From Pareuzebyella sediminis (GTDB taxonomy: Bacteria; Bacteroidota; Bacteroidia; Flavobacteriales; Flavobacteriaceae), in assembly GCF_008367235.1 (NCBI RefSeq), contig NZ_VTZS01000005.1, positions 326,163 through 390,162 on the forward strand: 64,000 nucleotides of DNA, written 5' to 3'. Below the pieces are notes generated by a model. The model saw only the letters and a list, made by a program, of their open reading frames with translations, did not search any database and was not told the origin of the DNA. How positions within the stretch are numbered: position 1 is the stretch's first letter; every line of letters starts with the position of its first letter. The translations under genes and the position numbers were made by a program. This document shows positions 33,785 through 44,395 of the stretch, piece by piece.

Positions 33785-36700
33785 ATGTTCACACAACAGA
33801 CTGAAAGAATTAATTTTGCATCCGCTAAGAACACGCCGGAGTATCCGGACTTCTTGGACATTCAGATAAAGTCGTTTCAAGACTTTTTCCAGCTTGAGAC
33901 AAAATCTGACGAAAGGGGCAATGAAGGCTTGTACAACACCTTCATGGAGAACTTTCCGATTACCGACACCCGAAACCAGTTCGTACTTGAGTTTTTGGAT
34001 TACTTCATAGATCCGCCACGATATTCCATTCAAGAATGTATCGAACGCGGGCTAACTTACAGTGTGCCCTTAAAGGCACGTTTGAAATTATATTGTACCG
34101 ATCCAGAACACGAAGATTTTGAGACGATCGTTCAAGATGTGTACTTGGGTACAATTCCTTATATGACCCCCAGTGGTACTTTTGTAATCAATGGAGCGGA
34201 AAGGGTAGTAGTTTCACAGTTGCACCGTTCACCCGGGGTTTTCTTTGGACAATCTTTTCATGCCAACGGAACTAAACTATACTCAGCAAGGGTAATTCCG
34301 TTCAAAGGGTCATGGATTGAATTCGCTACCGATATCAATGGCGTAATGTATGCCTATATCGATAGGAAGAAAAAATTACCGGTAACTACCTTGTTTAGGG
34401 CCATCGGATTCGAACGGGACAAAGATATCCTTGAGATTTTCGATCTTTCGGAAGAGGTGAAGGTCTCTAAAGCTGGACTTAAAAAAATACTTGGCCGAAA
34501 ATTGGCCGCAAGGGTGTTGAATACATGGCATGAAGATTTCGTTGATGAAGATACTGGCGAAGTAGTTTCAATCGAACGTAACGAGATTATTTTAGACCGT
34601 GATACGGTGTTGGAAAAAGAACACATCGACGAGATTCTTGATGCTGATGTTAAGACCATCCTCTTGCACAAGGAGAATAATGCACAATCTGATTATGCTA
34701 TTATTCACAATACCTTGCAAAAAGACCCCACAAACTCCGAGAAAGAAGCGGTAGAGCATATTTATCGGCAATTAAGAAACGCCGAGCCGCCAGATGAAGA
34801 GACAGCACGCGGAATTATTGACAAATTGTTTTTTTCCGATCAACGCTACAACTTAGGTGAAGTGGGTCGGTATCGGATGAATAAAAAATTAGGGCTCGAT
34901 ATCGGAATGGACAAGCAAGTCTTGACCAAAGAAGATATAATTACGATTATCAAGTATCTGATCGAGCTAATCAATTCAAAAGCTGAAATCGATGATATCG
35001 ATCACCTGTCGAATCGTCGTGTACGTACCGTTGGAGAACAACTTTCATCACAGTTTGGGGTAGGTTTGGCCCGTATGGCAAGAACGATTCGCGAGCGGAT
35101 GAATGTTCGCGACAATGAGGTTTTTACACCTATTGACTTGATCAATGCCAAGACATTATCTTCGGTAATCAACTCCTTCTTTGGAACGAACCAGCTATCT
35201 CAGTTCATGGATCAGACAAATCCTTTGGCAGAGATTACACATAAAAGAAGACTTTCCGCCTTAGGGCCTGGAGGGTTATCAAGGGAAAGAGCCGGGTTTG
35301 AGGTTCGAGATGTTCACTATACGCATTACGGCAGGTTATGCCCGATAGAGACCCCGGAAGGACCCAATATCGGATTAATATCCTCTTTATCAGTTTTCGC
35401 GAAGGTGAACCCTATGGGCTTCTTGGAGACTCCATATCGAAAAGTGGTAGACTCTAAAGTGAATACAAAGGAGTATCAGTATCTAAGTGCAGAGGAAGAA
35501 GAAGGAATGAAAATCGCACAGGCGAATATTCCACTTAAAGAAGATGGGGAAATCGATGCCGAAAAAGTAATTGCTCGGGAAGAGGGTGACTTTCCGGTAG
35601 TAGATCCCGCGGAAGTCAACTATACCGATGTCGCGCCGAATCAAATTGCTTCGATTTCGGCCTCGTTGATTCCTTTCTTGGAACATGATGATGCGAACCG
35701 TGCACTTATGGGCTCGAACATGATGCGCCAAGCGGTACCCTTATTAAGGCCACAGGCCCCGATTGTCGGAACCGGTCTTGAGCGCCAAGTAGCTTCTGAT
35801 TCGAGGGTGTTGATAAATGCCGAAGGAGATGGAACTATAGAATATGTCGATGCCCAGAAAATCATCATAAAGTACAATCGTACCGAAGATGAACGTCTGA
35901 TCAGCTTCGACGACGATTCAAAAACCTATGAACTGGTCAAGTTTAGAAAGACCAATCAAGGTACGAGTATCAATTTGAAACCTATTGTCAAAAAAGGGGA
36001 TAAAGTTAAAAAGGGGCAAGTGCTCTGTGAGGGGTACGCGACCGAGCAAGGCGAATTGGCCTTAGGACGTAACCTTACCGTTGCCTTTATGCCTTGGAAG
36101 GGTTATAATTTCGAAGATGCTATCGTAATATCTGAAAAGGTAGTGCGAGAAGATATCTTTACCTCGATTCATGTAGATGAATACGCTTTAGAGGTTCGTG
36201 ATACTAAATTGGGTGCTGAGGAATTGACCCATGACATTCCTAACGTATCGGAAGAGGCGACCAAAGACCTTGACGAAAACGGAATGATTCGTATCGGAGC
36301 CGAAGTAAAACCAGGCGATATCTTGATCGGTAAGATTACTCCTAAAGGAGAATCCGATCCTACTCCTGAAGAAAAATTGCTTCGTGCGATATTCGGTGAT
36401 AAGGCAGGTGATGTCAAAGATGCCTCTTTGAAGGCTTCACCTTCTTTACGTGGCGTTGTTATCGATAAGAAACTTTTCTCCCGGTCCGTTAAGGATAAGC
36501 GTAAGCGTTCCGAAGATAAGGAGGAACTCAATAAACTGGAGCTTGAATATGAAGTGAAGTTCCAAGAGTTGAAGGACATCCTGATTGATAAATTGTTTAC
36601 GTTGATCAATGGGAAAACATCACAAGGGGTATTGAACGATTTGGGAGAGGAAGTGCTGCCAAAGGGTAAAAAGTACACCCAAAAAATGCTGAATGCTGTA

Positions 36701-37594
36701 GATGATTTTGCCCATTTGGTAGGAGGAAGTTGGACCACCGACAAGGAAACCAACGCTGCCGTTGCAGATTTGTTACACAACTATAAAATCAAATTGAACG
36801 ACCTTCAAGGTAACTTGAGGAGAGACAAGTTTACGATTTCCGTAGGAGATGAATTGCCTGCAGGTATCATGAAATTGGCTAAGGTGTATATCGCTAAAAA
36901 GCGTAAATTAAAGGTAGGTGATAAAATGGCAGGTCGCCATGGTAACAAAGGTATTGTTTCACGTATCGTACGCCAAGAAGATATGCCTTTCTTAGAAGAC
37001 GGAACACCCGTAGATATCGTACTAAATCCGCTCGGGGTACCCTCGCGTATGAACATCGGACAGATTTATGAAACGGTGCTTGGATGGGCTGGTCTTAAAT
37101 TGGGCAAGAAGTTCGCTACCCCGATTTTTGACGGGGCATCGCTTGATCAAATAAATAAGTATACCGATGAGGCCGGTATTCCAAGATTCGGGCACACGTA
37201 TCTATACGATGGTGGAACCGGGCAACGTTTCGATCAACCCGCTACTGTGGGAGTGATTTACATGTTGAAGCTAGGCCACATGGTAGATGATAAAATGCAT
37301 GCGCGTTCTATTGGACCTTACTCATTGATTACGCAGCAACCTTTGGGTGGTAAAGCTCAATTTGGTGGTCAGCGTTTTGGTGAGATGGAGGTATGGGCCT
37401 TGGAAGCTTATGGTGCATCGGCGACCTTACGGGAAATTTTGACCGTAAAATCGGATGACGTCATCGGTAGGGCGAAAACCTACGAATCCATTGTAAAAGG
37501 TGAGACCATGCCAGAACCCGGTTTACCGGAATCATTCAATGTATTGATGCACGAGCTTAAGGGCTTGGGCCTTGATATTCGATTGGAAGAATAG
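33785..37594 (+). CDS. rpoB: RNA polymerase beta subunit
   Basis: A 1269-residue subunit. Visible landmarks are [27 protein letters not shown] (the rifampicin-binding region, about residue 475), [40 protein letters not shown] near residue 1050 and [24 protein letters not shown]. The residues of the rifampicin pocket (DQ-x-NPL, HKRR-x-SALGPGG) are the wild-type set. It is directly followed by rpoC. Confidence 0.99.
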   Translation: MFTQQTERINFASAKNTPEYPDFLDIQIKSFQDFFQLETKSDERGNEGLYNTFMENFPITDTRNQFVLEFLDYFIDPPRYSIQECIERGLTYSVPLKARLKLYCTDPEHEDFETIVQDVYLGTIPYMTPSGTFVINGAERVVVSQLHRSPGVFFGQSFHANGTKLYSARVIPFKGSWIEFATDINGVMYAYIDRKKKLPVTTLFRAIGFERDKDILEIFDLSEEVKVSKAGLKKILGRKLAARVLNTWHEDFVDEDTGEVVSIERNEIILDRDTVLEKEHIDEILDADVKTILLHKENNAQSDYAIIHNTLQKDPTNSEKEAVEHIYRQLRNAEPPDEETARGIIDKLFFSDQRYNLGEVGRYRMNKKLGLDIGMDKQVLTKEDIITIIKYLIELINSKAEIDDIDHLSNRRVRTVGEQLSSQFGVGLARMARTIRERMNVRDNEVFTPIDLINAKTLSSVINSFFGTNQLSQFMDQTNPLAEITHKRRLSALGPGGLSRERAGFEVRDVHYTHYGRLCPIETPEGPNIGLISSLSVFAKVNPMGFLETPYRKVVDSKVNTKEYQYLSAEEEEGMKIAQANIPLKEDGEIDAEKVIAREEGDFPVVDPAEVNYTDVAPNQIASISASLIPFLEHDDANRALMGSNMMRQAVPLLRPQAPIVGTGLERQVASDSRVLINAEGDGTIEYVDAQKIIIKYNRTEDERLISFDDDSKTYELVKFRKTNQGTSINLKPIVKKGDKVKKGQVLCEGYATEQGELALGRNLTVAFMPWKGYNFEDAIVISEKVVREDIFTSIHVDEYALEVRDTKLGAEELTHDIPNVSEEATKDLDENGMIRIGAEVKPGDILIGKITPKGESDPTPEEKLLRAIFGDKAGDVKDASLKASPSLRGVVIDKKLFSRSVKDKRKRSEDKEELNKLELEYEVKFQELKDILIDKLFTLINGKTSQGVLNDLGEEVLPKGKKYTQKMLNAVDDFAHLVGGSWTTDKETNAAVADLLHNYKIKLNDLQGNLRRDKFTISVGDELPAGIMKLAKVYIAKKRKLKVGDKMAGRHGNKGIVSRIVRQEDMPFLEDGTPVDIVLNPLGVPSRMNIGQIYETVLGWAGLKLGKKFATPIFDGASLDQINKYTDEAGIPRFGHTYLYDGGTGQRFDQPATVGVIYMLKLGHMVDDKMHARSIGPYSLITQQPLGGKAQFGGQRFGEMEVWALEAYGASATLREILTVKSDDVIGRAKTYESIVKGETMPEPGLPESFNVLMHELKGLGLDIRLEE

Positions 37595-37649
37595 CATCGA
37601 TTGTAGCGATTGAAGAACACACATTTTAATTAGTAGCACCATTTAGATT

Positions 37650-40600
37650 ATGGCTAGAATAAAAGATAATAACCCAATAAAAAGGTTTGATAAGATTTCC
37701 ATCGGATTGGCATCGCCAGAAGCGATTTTGGCAGAATCTCGAGGAGAGGTCCTTAAACCTGAAACTATCAACTACCGTACACACAAACCTGAGCGGGACG
37801 GACTTTTCTGTGAACGTATATTCGGACCTGTTAAGGACTATGAGTGCGCCTGCGGAAAATACAAGCGTATTCGTTATCGAGGTATTGTTTGTGACCGGTG
37901 TGGTGTTGAGGTTACTGAGAAAAAAGTACGTAGGGATAGGGTAGGACATATCAACTTAGTAGTTCCTGTAGCCCATATCTGGTATTTCCGTTCGTTACCT
38001 AACAAAATAGGATATCTCCTAGGGTTGCCCTCCAAAAAGTTGGACATGATTATTTACTATGAGCGGTACGTAGTCATTCAACCAGGTATTGCGAAAGGGC
38101 CCGAAGGCGAGGAAATTCAAAAAATGGATTTCTTGACCGAAGAGGAGTATCTGACTATTTTAGAATCCATACCACCCGAAAATCAGTATCTTGAAGATAC
38201 CGATCCGAACAAATTCATCGCAAAAATGGGTGCGGAGTGTTTGATCGACCTTTTGGCGCGCATCGATTTGAAAGAGCTTTCGTATGAATTACGCCATAAG
38301 GCCAACACGGAAACTTCTAAGCAAAGAAAGACGGAAGCTTTAAAAAGGCTTCAGGTTGTAGAAGCGTTACGTGAATCTCAAGATAATCGTGAAAATAGGC
38401 CTGAATGGATGATTATGAAGGTCATTCCGGTCATTCCACCGGAATTACGTCCCTTGGTTCCTCTTGATGGTGGCCGTTTTGCTACCTCCGATTTGAACGA
38501 TCTTTACCGAAGGGTGATTATTCGAAACAACCGTTTGAAGCGATTGGTCGAAATCAAGGCTCCCGAGGTCATTCTTAGAAATGAGAAGCGTATGCTTCAA
38601 GAAGCTGTTGATTCGCTTTTTGATAATACGAGAAAAGCATCTGCTGTAAAAACGGAGTCGAACCGACCTTTAAAATCCCTTTCCGATTCTTTAAAAGGTA
38701 AGCAAGGGCGTTTTCGTCAGAACCTGTTAGGTAAACGTGTTGATTATTCGGCTCGTTCGGTAATCGTGGTTGGCCCAGAGATGAAACTATTCGAATGTGG
38801 TCTTCCTAAAGATATGGCTGCCGAATTGTACAAGCCTTTCATAATAAGAAAACTTATTGAGAGGGGTATTGTAAAAACAGTAAAATCAGCGAAAAAAATA
38901 ATAGATAAGAAAGAGCCAGTTGTTTGGGATATCCTCGAAAATGTATTAAAAGGGCACCCGGTCTTGTTGAACCGTGCCCCTACATTGCACCGTTTGGGTA
39001 TTCAGGCATTTCAGCCGAAATTGATCGAGGGTAAAGCGATACGTTTGCACCCCTTGGTGTGTACTGCGTTCAATGCCGATTTTGATGGTGACCAAATGGC
39101 GGTGCACCTGCCACTGGGGCCAGAGGCCATTTTAGAGTCGCAACTATTGATGCTTGCATCCCATAACATTCTGAATCCGGCGAATGGTTCACCTATTACC
39201 GTTCCATCCCAAGATATGGTATTGGGTCTTTATTACATGACCAAGGAACGAAAATCTACTTCAGAAGTAAAAGTTAGGGGAGAAGGATTGACTTTTTATT
39301 CTGCCGAAGAAGTCGAAATTGCCTTCAATGAAGGTAAAATAGATTTAAATGCAGGGATAAAGGTTCGGGCCAAAGACTTTAATGACGAAGGGGAGTTGGT
39401 CAATAAGATTATTCCAACAACCGTCGGAAGGGTATTGTTTAATATGGAAGTACCTGAAAAGGCAGGTTACATCAATGACGTATTGAACAAGAAATCATTG
39501 CGTGATATTATCGGTAGAATCTTAAGTGTTACCGATGTGCCGACCACTGCCGATTTCTTGGATAAGATTAAGACCATGGGCTACGATTTTGCCTTTAAAG
39601 GTGGATTGTCCTTCAGTTTGGGTGATATTATCATTCCTCAGGAAAAGCATGAGATGATTAACGAGGCCAATGAGCAGGTCGATGGTATTATGGCCAACTA
39701 TAACATGGGGCTTATTACGAATAACGAACGTTATAATCAAGTCATCGATGTGTGGACGTCTACCAATGCCATGCTGACCGAATTGGCCATGAAACGTATT
39801 CGTGAAGATCAACAGGGGTTCAATTCAGTTTATATGATGTTGGATTCTGGTGCTAGGGGTTCTAAGGAGCAAATACGTCAGTTGACCGGTATGCGAGGTC
39901 TGATGGCCAAACCTAAGAAATCTACCGCTGGTGGAGGGGAGATTATCGAAAACCCGATACTTTCTAACTTTAAGGAAGGTCTTTCGATTCTAGAATACTT
40001 TATTTCTACCCACGGTGCCCGTAAGGGTCTTGCCGATACCGCTTTGAAAACGGCCGATGCAGGTTACTTGACCCGTCGCTTGGTCGATGTTTCGCAAGAT
40101 GTTATCATCAATATCGAAGATTGTGAGACTTTGAGAGGTATTGAAGTAGAGTCGTTGAAAAAGAACGAGGAAGTGGTAGAAACTCTTGGAGAGCGTATTT
40201 TAGGTAGGGTTTCGCTACATGATGTATATGATCCTTTAACTGAGGAGCTATTGCTAAAGGCTGGTCAGGAAATCTTGGAAGCCGATATCAGAAAGATCGA
40301 GGATTCTCCTATAGAGAAAATAGAAGTACGTTCTGCATTGACCTGTGAAGCACCTAAAGGAATATGTGCTAAGTGTTATGGTAGAAACCTTTCTACCAAT
40401 AAAATGGTACAACGAGGTGAAGCCGTGGGTGTAGTTGCTGCACAATCAATTGGGGAACCAGGTACACAGTTGACGTTACGTACCTTCCACGTGGGGGGTA
40501 TCGCAGGAAACATTTCTGAGGATAATAAGTTAGTAGCCAAATTCAATGGTACGGCTGAAATCGAAGACCTTAGAACCGTTAAAGGTGAAGACAGTGAAGG

Positions 40601-41948
40601 AAAACCGGTAGAAATAGTTATTTCCCGAACTTCTGAAATTAAAATCGTTGATCCGAAAACCGGTATTACCCTTAGTACGAATAACATCCCTTATGGCTCC
40701 CAATTGTTTATTGAAGACGGTGCCAAAATAAGTAAGGGCGATATCGTATGTCAATGGGATCCTTATAACGGTGTAATTGTTTCGGAATTTCCAGGTAAAA
40801 TTGCCTATGAGAATATCGAGCAAGGAGTTACGTATCAGGTAGAGATAGATGAACAAACTGGTTTCCAAGAGAAGGTTATTTCTGAATCGAGAAATAAGAA
40901 ATTGATTCCGACCCTTCTTATTCAAGATGCCAAAGGAGAAACGTTACGTTCTTATAACCTTCCTGTAGGTTCACATATCATGGTTGATGATGGGGATAAA
41001 ATTAAGGAAGGTAAAATTTTGGTCAAGATACCTCGTAAATCGGCAAAAGCTGGTGATATTACCGGTGGTCTTCCAAGAGTTACAGAGCTTTTCGAAGCGC
41101 GAAATCCATCAAACCCGGCGGTTGTTTCTGAAATTGATGGTGTGGTTTCTTTCGGCAAGATCAAAAGAGGTAACCGTGAAATCATTATCGAGTCGAAATT
41201 GGGCGAGATCAAAAAATACTTGGTCAAGCTTTCGAATCAGATATTGGTTCAAGAGAATGATTACGTAAGGGCTGGTATGCCATTATCCGACGGCTCGATA
41301 ACACCTGAGGATATTTTGGCAATTAAAGGTCCTTCGGCAGTACAACAGTATCTTGTGAACGAAGTTCAGGAGGTTTATCGCTTGCAAGGTGTGAAAATCA
41401 ATGATAAGCACTTTGAGGTAGTGGTAAGACAAATGATGCGTAAAGTTCGTATTCAAGATCCTGGTGATACTATTTTCTTGGAGAACCAATTGGTGCATAA
41501 AGATGACTTCATTACCGAGAATGACGAAATCTATGGCAAGAAGGTTGTGGTAGATAAGGGTGACTCCGAAAACCTGAAGGAAGGTCAGATCATAACTGCA
41601 CGCGAATTAAGGGACGAGAACTCTGTTCTTAAGCGTTCAGATAAAAATCTGGTGACGGCGAAAGATGCTGTTGCGGCCACGGCTACACCAATTCTTCAGG
41701 GAATAACGAGAGCCTCTCTTCAAACCAAGTCGTTTATTTCTGCGGCTTCTTTCCAAGAGACGACCAAAGTATTGAACGAAGCCGCGGTTAGTGGTAAAGT
41801 AGATACCTTGGAAGGCCTGAAAGAGAATGTTATTGTTGGGCATAAAATTCCGGCAGGTACGGGTATGAGAGATTATGAGAATATTATCGTAGGCTCAAAA
41901 GAGGAGTATGACGAAATTATGGCTCGTAAAGAGGCCCTGAAATTTTAA
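37650..41948 (+). CDS. rpoC: RNA polymerase beta' subunit
   Basis: A 1432-residue subunit. The N-terminal zinc site ([25 protein letters not shown]), the catalytic [12 protein letters not shown] (residues about 476-487, three metal-binding Asp), the trigger-loop region ([31 protein letters not shown]) and the second zinc site ([16 protein letters not shown]) are intact. It is separated from rpoB by 55 nt and closed by a strong terminator. Confidence 0.99.
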   Translation: MARIKDNNPIKRFDKISIGLASPEAILAESRGEVLKPETINYRTHKPERDGLFCERIFGPVKDYECACGKYKRIRYRGIVCDRCGVEVTEKKVRRDRVGHINLVVPVAHIWYFRSLPNKIGYLLGLPSKKLDMIIYYERYVVIQPGIAKGPEGEEIQKMDFLTEEEYLTILESIPPENQYLEDTDPNKFIAKMGAECLIDLLARIDLKELSYELRHKANTETSKQRKTEALKRLQVVEALRESQDNRENRPEWMIMKVIPVIPPELRPLVPLDGGRFATSDLNDLYRRVIIRNNRLKRLVEIKAPEVILRNEKRMLQEAVDSLFDNTRKASAVKTESNRPLKSLSDSLKGKQGRFRQNLLGKRVDYSARSVIVVGPEMKLFECGLPKDMAAELYKPFIIRKLIERGIVKTVKSAKKIIDKKEPVVWDILENVLKGHPVLLNRAPTLHRLGIQAFQPKLIEGKAIRLHPLVCTAFNADFDGDQMAVHLPLGPEAILESQLLMLASHNILNPANGSPITVPSQDMVLGLYYMTKERKSTSEVKVRGEGLTFYSAEEVEIAFNEGKIDLNAGIKVRAKDFNDEGELVNKIIPTTVGRVLFNMEVPEKAGYINDVLNKKSLRDIIGRILSVTDVPTTADFLDKIKTMGYDFAFKGGLSFSLGDIIIPQEKHEMINEANEQVDGIMANYNMGLITNNERYNQVIDVWTSTNAMLTELAMKRIREDQQGFNSVYMMLDSGARGSKEQIRQLTGMRGLMAKPKKSTAGGGEIIENPILSNFKEGLSILEYFISTHGARKGLADTALKTADAGYLTRRLVDVSQDVIINIEDCETLRGIEVESLKKNEEVVETLGERILGRVSLHDVYDPLTEELLLKAGQEILEADIRKIEDSPIEKIEVRSALTCEAPKGICAKCYGRNLSTNKMVQRGEAVGVVAAQSIGEPGTQLTLRTFHVGGIAGNISEDNKLVAKFNGTAEIEDLRTVKGEDSEGKPVEIVISRTSEIKIVDPKTGITLSTNNIPYGSQLFIEDGAKISKGDIVCQWDPYNGVIVSEFPGKIAYENIEQGVTYQVEIDEQTGFQEKVISESRNKKLIPTLLIQDAKGETLRSYNLPVGSHIMVDDGDKIKEGKILVKIPRKSAKAGDITGGLPRVTELFEARNPSNPAVVSEIDGVVSFGKIKRGNREIIIESKLGEIKKYLVKLSNQILVQENDYVRAGMPLSDGSITPEDILAIKGPSAVQQYLVNEVQEVYRLQGVKINDKHFEVVVRQMMRKVRIQDPGDTIFLENQLVHKDDFITENDEIYGKKVVVDKGDSENLKEGQIITARELRDENSVLKRSDKNLVTAKDAVAATATPILQGITRASLQTKSFISAASFQETTKVLNEAAVSGKVDTLEGLKENVIVGHKIPAGTGMRDYENIIVGSKEEYDEIMARKEALKF

Positions 41949-41953
41949 ATAAG

Positions 41954-41989
41954 AAACCCTCGGTGTTCGCGCCGAGGGTTTATTTTTTT
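41954..41989 (+). terminator. Terminator of rpoBC
   Basis: AAACCCTCGG (41954-41963) pairs with CCGAGGGTTT (41972-41981), then a T-run (41983-41989). It starts 6 nt after the rpoC stop and ends 8 nt before the next start codon. Confidence 0.93.
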
Positions 41990-41996
41990 AAGTGAT

Positions 41997-42308
41997 ATGA
42001 GCGAGAAAGAAAAGAATCAAAAGCAAATAAATATAGAGCTAGATGAAAAAACGGCAGAGGGTATCTATTCCAATCTGGCCATAATCAATCATTCGGTTTC
42101 CGAGTTTGTAATCGATTTTATCAGTATGATGCCAGGCGCACCCAAAGCTAAGGTGAAAAGTAGAATAGTTCTAACGCCACAGCATGCTAAGAAGTTCTTA
42201 AAAGCTATGAACGACAATATTCAACGTTTTGAAAAAGCACATGGCACCATTAAAGATTATGAACAGCCTCCGATTCCCATTAATTTTGGGCCTACCGGAG
42301 AAGCATAG
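41997..42308 (+). CDS. DUF3467-family protein
   Basis: A 103-residue protein of DUF3467. The pattern INIELDEKTAEGIYSNLAIINHSVSEFVIDFISMMPGAPKAKVKSRIVLTPQHAKKFLKAMNDN is the whole domain. Bacteroidota keep it next to rpoC, but its role is unknown. The start lies only 8 nt after the rpoC terminator, so it may be transcribed by read-through or from a promoter in rpoC. Confidence 0.92.
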   Translation: MSEKEKNQKQINIELDEKTAEGIYSNLAIINHSVSEFVIDFISMMPGAPKAKVKSRIVLTPQHAKKFLKAMNDNIQRFEKAHGTIKDYEQPPIPINFGPTGEA

Positions 42309-42311
42309 AAC

Positions 42312-42345
42312 AAAACCCATTACCGAAAGTAATGGGTTTTTTATT
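42312..42345. terminator. Terminator between the DUF3467 gene and prfC
   Basis: AAAACCCATTAC (42312-42323) pairs with GTAATGGGTTTT (42329-42340), 12 pairs, with a T-run on the plus strand and an A/T-rich flank that could also serve the minus-strand prfC. Confidence 0.88.
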
Positions 42346-42407
42346 GCTTAAAGGCGAATATAAAGCACAACATACATGCGCCTTGATACACATCATCTTA
42401 TTGCTTC

Positions 42408-43997
42408 TCAGTCGAATTCGGAAACAAAATGCAGTTTAACCGAAGGATATTTCTGTTGTGCCATCTGCAATGAAAATTGTGAATCTGCCAAAAACACCAA
42501 TTGCCCTCTTTTATCTTTAGCGAGAAATTTTTGTTTTACCCTTTTGAACTCCTCGAATTCCTCGTTTTTGGGGTCTTCAGGGTCTATCCAGCAAGCCTTG
42601 TATACCGGAAAGTTTTCATAGGTACATTTAGCGCCGTACTCATGTTCTAAACGGTACTGTATGACTTCGAACTGAAGAGCTCCAACGGTACCTATGACTT
42701 TTCTTCCATTTATTTCCAAGGTGAATAATTGCGCCACTCCCTCATCCATGAGTTGGTCGATACCTTTATAAAGCTGTTTCGATTTCATGGGGTCGGCATT
42801 GTTGATATACCTGAAGTGCTCCGGTGAGAAACTAGGTATGCCTTTATAGTGCAAAATTTCACCTTCGGTTAGGGTATCGCCGATCTTAAAGTTTCCCGTG
42901 TCATGAAGACCCACGATATCTCCAGGATAAGAAATGTCTACAATTTCCTTTTTTTCGGCAAAAAAAGCGTTCGGACTTGAAAATTTCAAGCTTTTATCTT
43001 GACGTACATGCAGATAGGGTTTATTGCGTTCAAAGGTTCCCGATACAATTTTAACGAAAGCAAGGCGATCTCGATGCTTTGGATCCATGTTCGCATGGAT
43101 CTTAAACACAAACCCGCTCATTTCTTTTTCACTCGCCTCGACCAGCCTTTCTTCAGCCTTTTTGGGTCTAGGCGGGGGGGCAATTTCTATAAAGCAATCT
43201 AAAAGTTCCCTTACACCAAAATTATTTAGGGCCGAGCCGAAAAAGACAGGATGTTGCGCACCCTTTAAATAGTTTTCCTTGTCAAACGAAGGATACACCC
43301 CTGCCACCAGTTCTAAATTTTCGCGTAGTTCCGAAGCTGCCTTGGGCCCTATAATACGTTCTAGTTCTTCGCTTTCAAGAGTGTCAAAGGCGATAGTTTC
43401 CTCAATATTTTTTTTGCTATCACCACTGAAGAGATTGATATTCTTTTCATAAATATTGTAGATGCCCTTGAAATCATACCCCATTCCAATCGGGAAACTC
43501 AGTGGCGTAACGGACAGCCCAAGCTTTTGCTCCAGTTCATCCAAGAGGTCAAATGCATCCTTACCTTCCCTGTCCATCTTGTTGATAAATACGATTAGGG
43601 GAATATTGCGCATTCGACAGACTTCAACGAGTTTTTCCGTTTGTTCCTCTACCCCTTTGGCTACATCTACCACTACAATGACACTATCTACCGCTGTAAG
43701 TGTTCTAAAAGTGTCTTCTGCAAAATCTTTATGCCCCGGGGTGTCTAGAATATTTATTTTTTTCCCCTTGTAGATAAAGGCGAGTACAGAGGTGGCCACA
43801 GAAATACCACGCTGTCTTTCGATTTCCATAAAATCACTGGTGGCCGATTTTTTGATTTTATTATTCTTGACGGCACCTGCCTCTTGAATCGCCCCCCCAA
43901 ATAATAATAACTTTTCGGTTAGGGTAGTTTTTCCGGCGTCGGGATGGGAAATAATTCCAAACGTTCTTCGCCTTTTAATCTGGTCTTTGAAATTCAT
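42408..43997 (-). CDS. prfC: Peptide chain release factor 3
   Basis: A 529-residue GTPase that removes RF1/RF2 after termination. G1 is [10 protein letters not shown] (about residues 18-27), the switch is [15 protein letters not shown]3 is [16 protein letters not shown] and G4 is INKMDREG. The RF3-specific part [21 protein letters not shown] and the C-terminal [20 protein letters not shown] are present. It faces the DUF3467 gene across a shared terminator region. Confidence 0.97.
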   Translation of the reverse strand: MNFKDQIKRRRTFGIISHPDAGKTTLTEKLLLFGGAIQEAGAVKNNKIKKSATSDFMEIERQRGISVATSVLAFIYKGKKINILDTPGHKDFAEDTFRTLTAVDSVIVVVDVAKGVEEQTEKLVEVCRMRNIPLIVFINKMDREGKDAFDLLDELEQKLGLSVTPLSFPIGMGYDFKGIYNIYEKNINLFSGDSKKNIEETIAFDTLESEELERIIGPKAASELRENLELVAGVYPSFDKENYLKGAQHPVFFGSALNNFGVRELLDCFIEIAPPPRPKKAEERLVEASEKEMSGFVFKIHANMDPKHRDRLAFVKIVSGTFERNKPYLHVRQDKSLKFSSPNAFFAEKKEIVDISYPGDIVGLHDTGNFKIGDTLTEGEILHYKGIPSFSPEHFRYINNADPMKSKQLYKGIDQLMDEGVAQLFTLEINGRKVIGTVGALQFEVIQYRLEHEYGAKCTYENFPVYKACWIDPEDPKNEEFEEFKRVKQKFLAKDKRGQLVFLADSQFSLQMAQQKYPSVKLHFVSEFD

Positions 43998-44395
43998 ACG
44001 GAAAATTTGGGCAAAAATACGCTAATTAATAGGTTTTACCAGCTCAAAATTAGGTGGATTGTTTCAGCGTTTTTGCCCTTAAACCCCACAATTGTATCGA
44101 TTAAACTCCTTCGGTGCCATCCGATGAAATAACTAAAACGTCGATTTGAAACGCATGGAGGCCCATTTTAATCGGGTAAATAAACGAATATATAGAGTGC
44201 TGTGTAAGGCAAAGATACCTTTTGACGAATAAATACGGGTTTGACAGAGATTTCGTATGATCTGGTATCGAAACAATTTGACCATATGTATTTTAACTAT
44301 ATCTTGCACGCATATAAAGTTAAGAATCCCCACTTCTTACAAGAACCTTTCGTACCTATTTGCCATGGTGTTAGTTTAATGAAAACTAAACGTAT
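43998..44395. other. Intergenic stretch before the adhesin gene
   Basis: About 400 nt between divergent prfC and the adhesin gene. No further gene, tRNA or perfect TAnnTTTG element was found by eye. A short frame at 44241-44423 overlaps the adhesin start and looks non-coding. Confidence 0.5.
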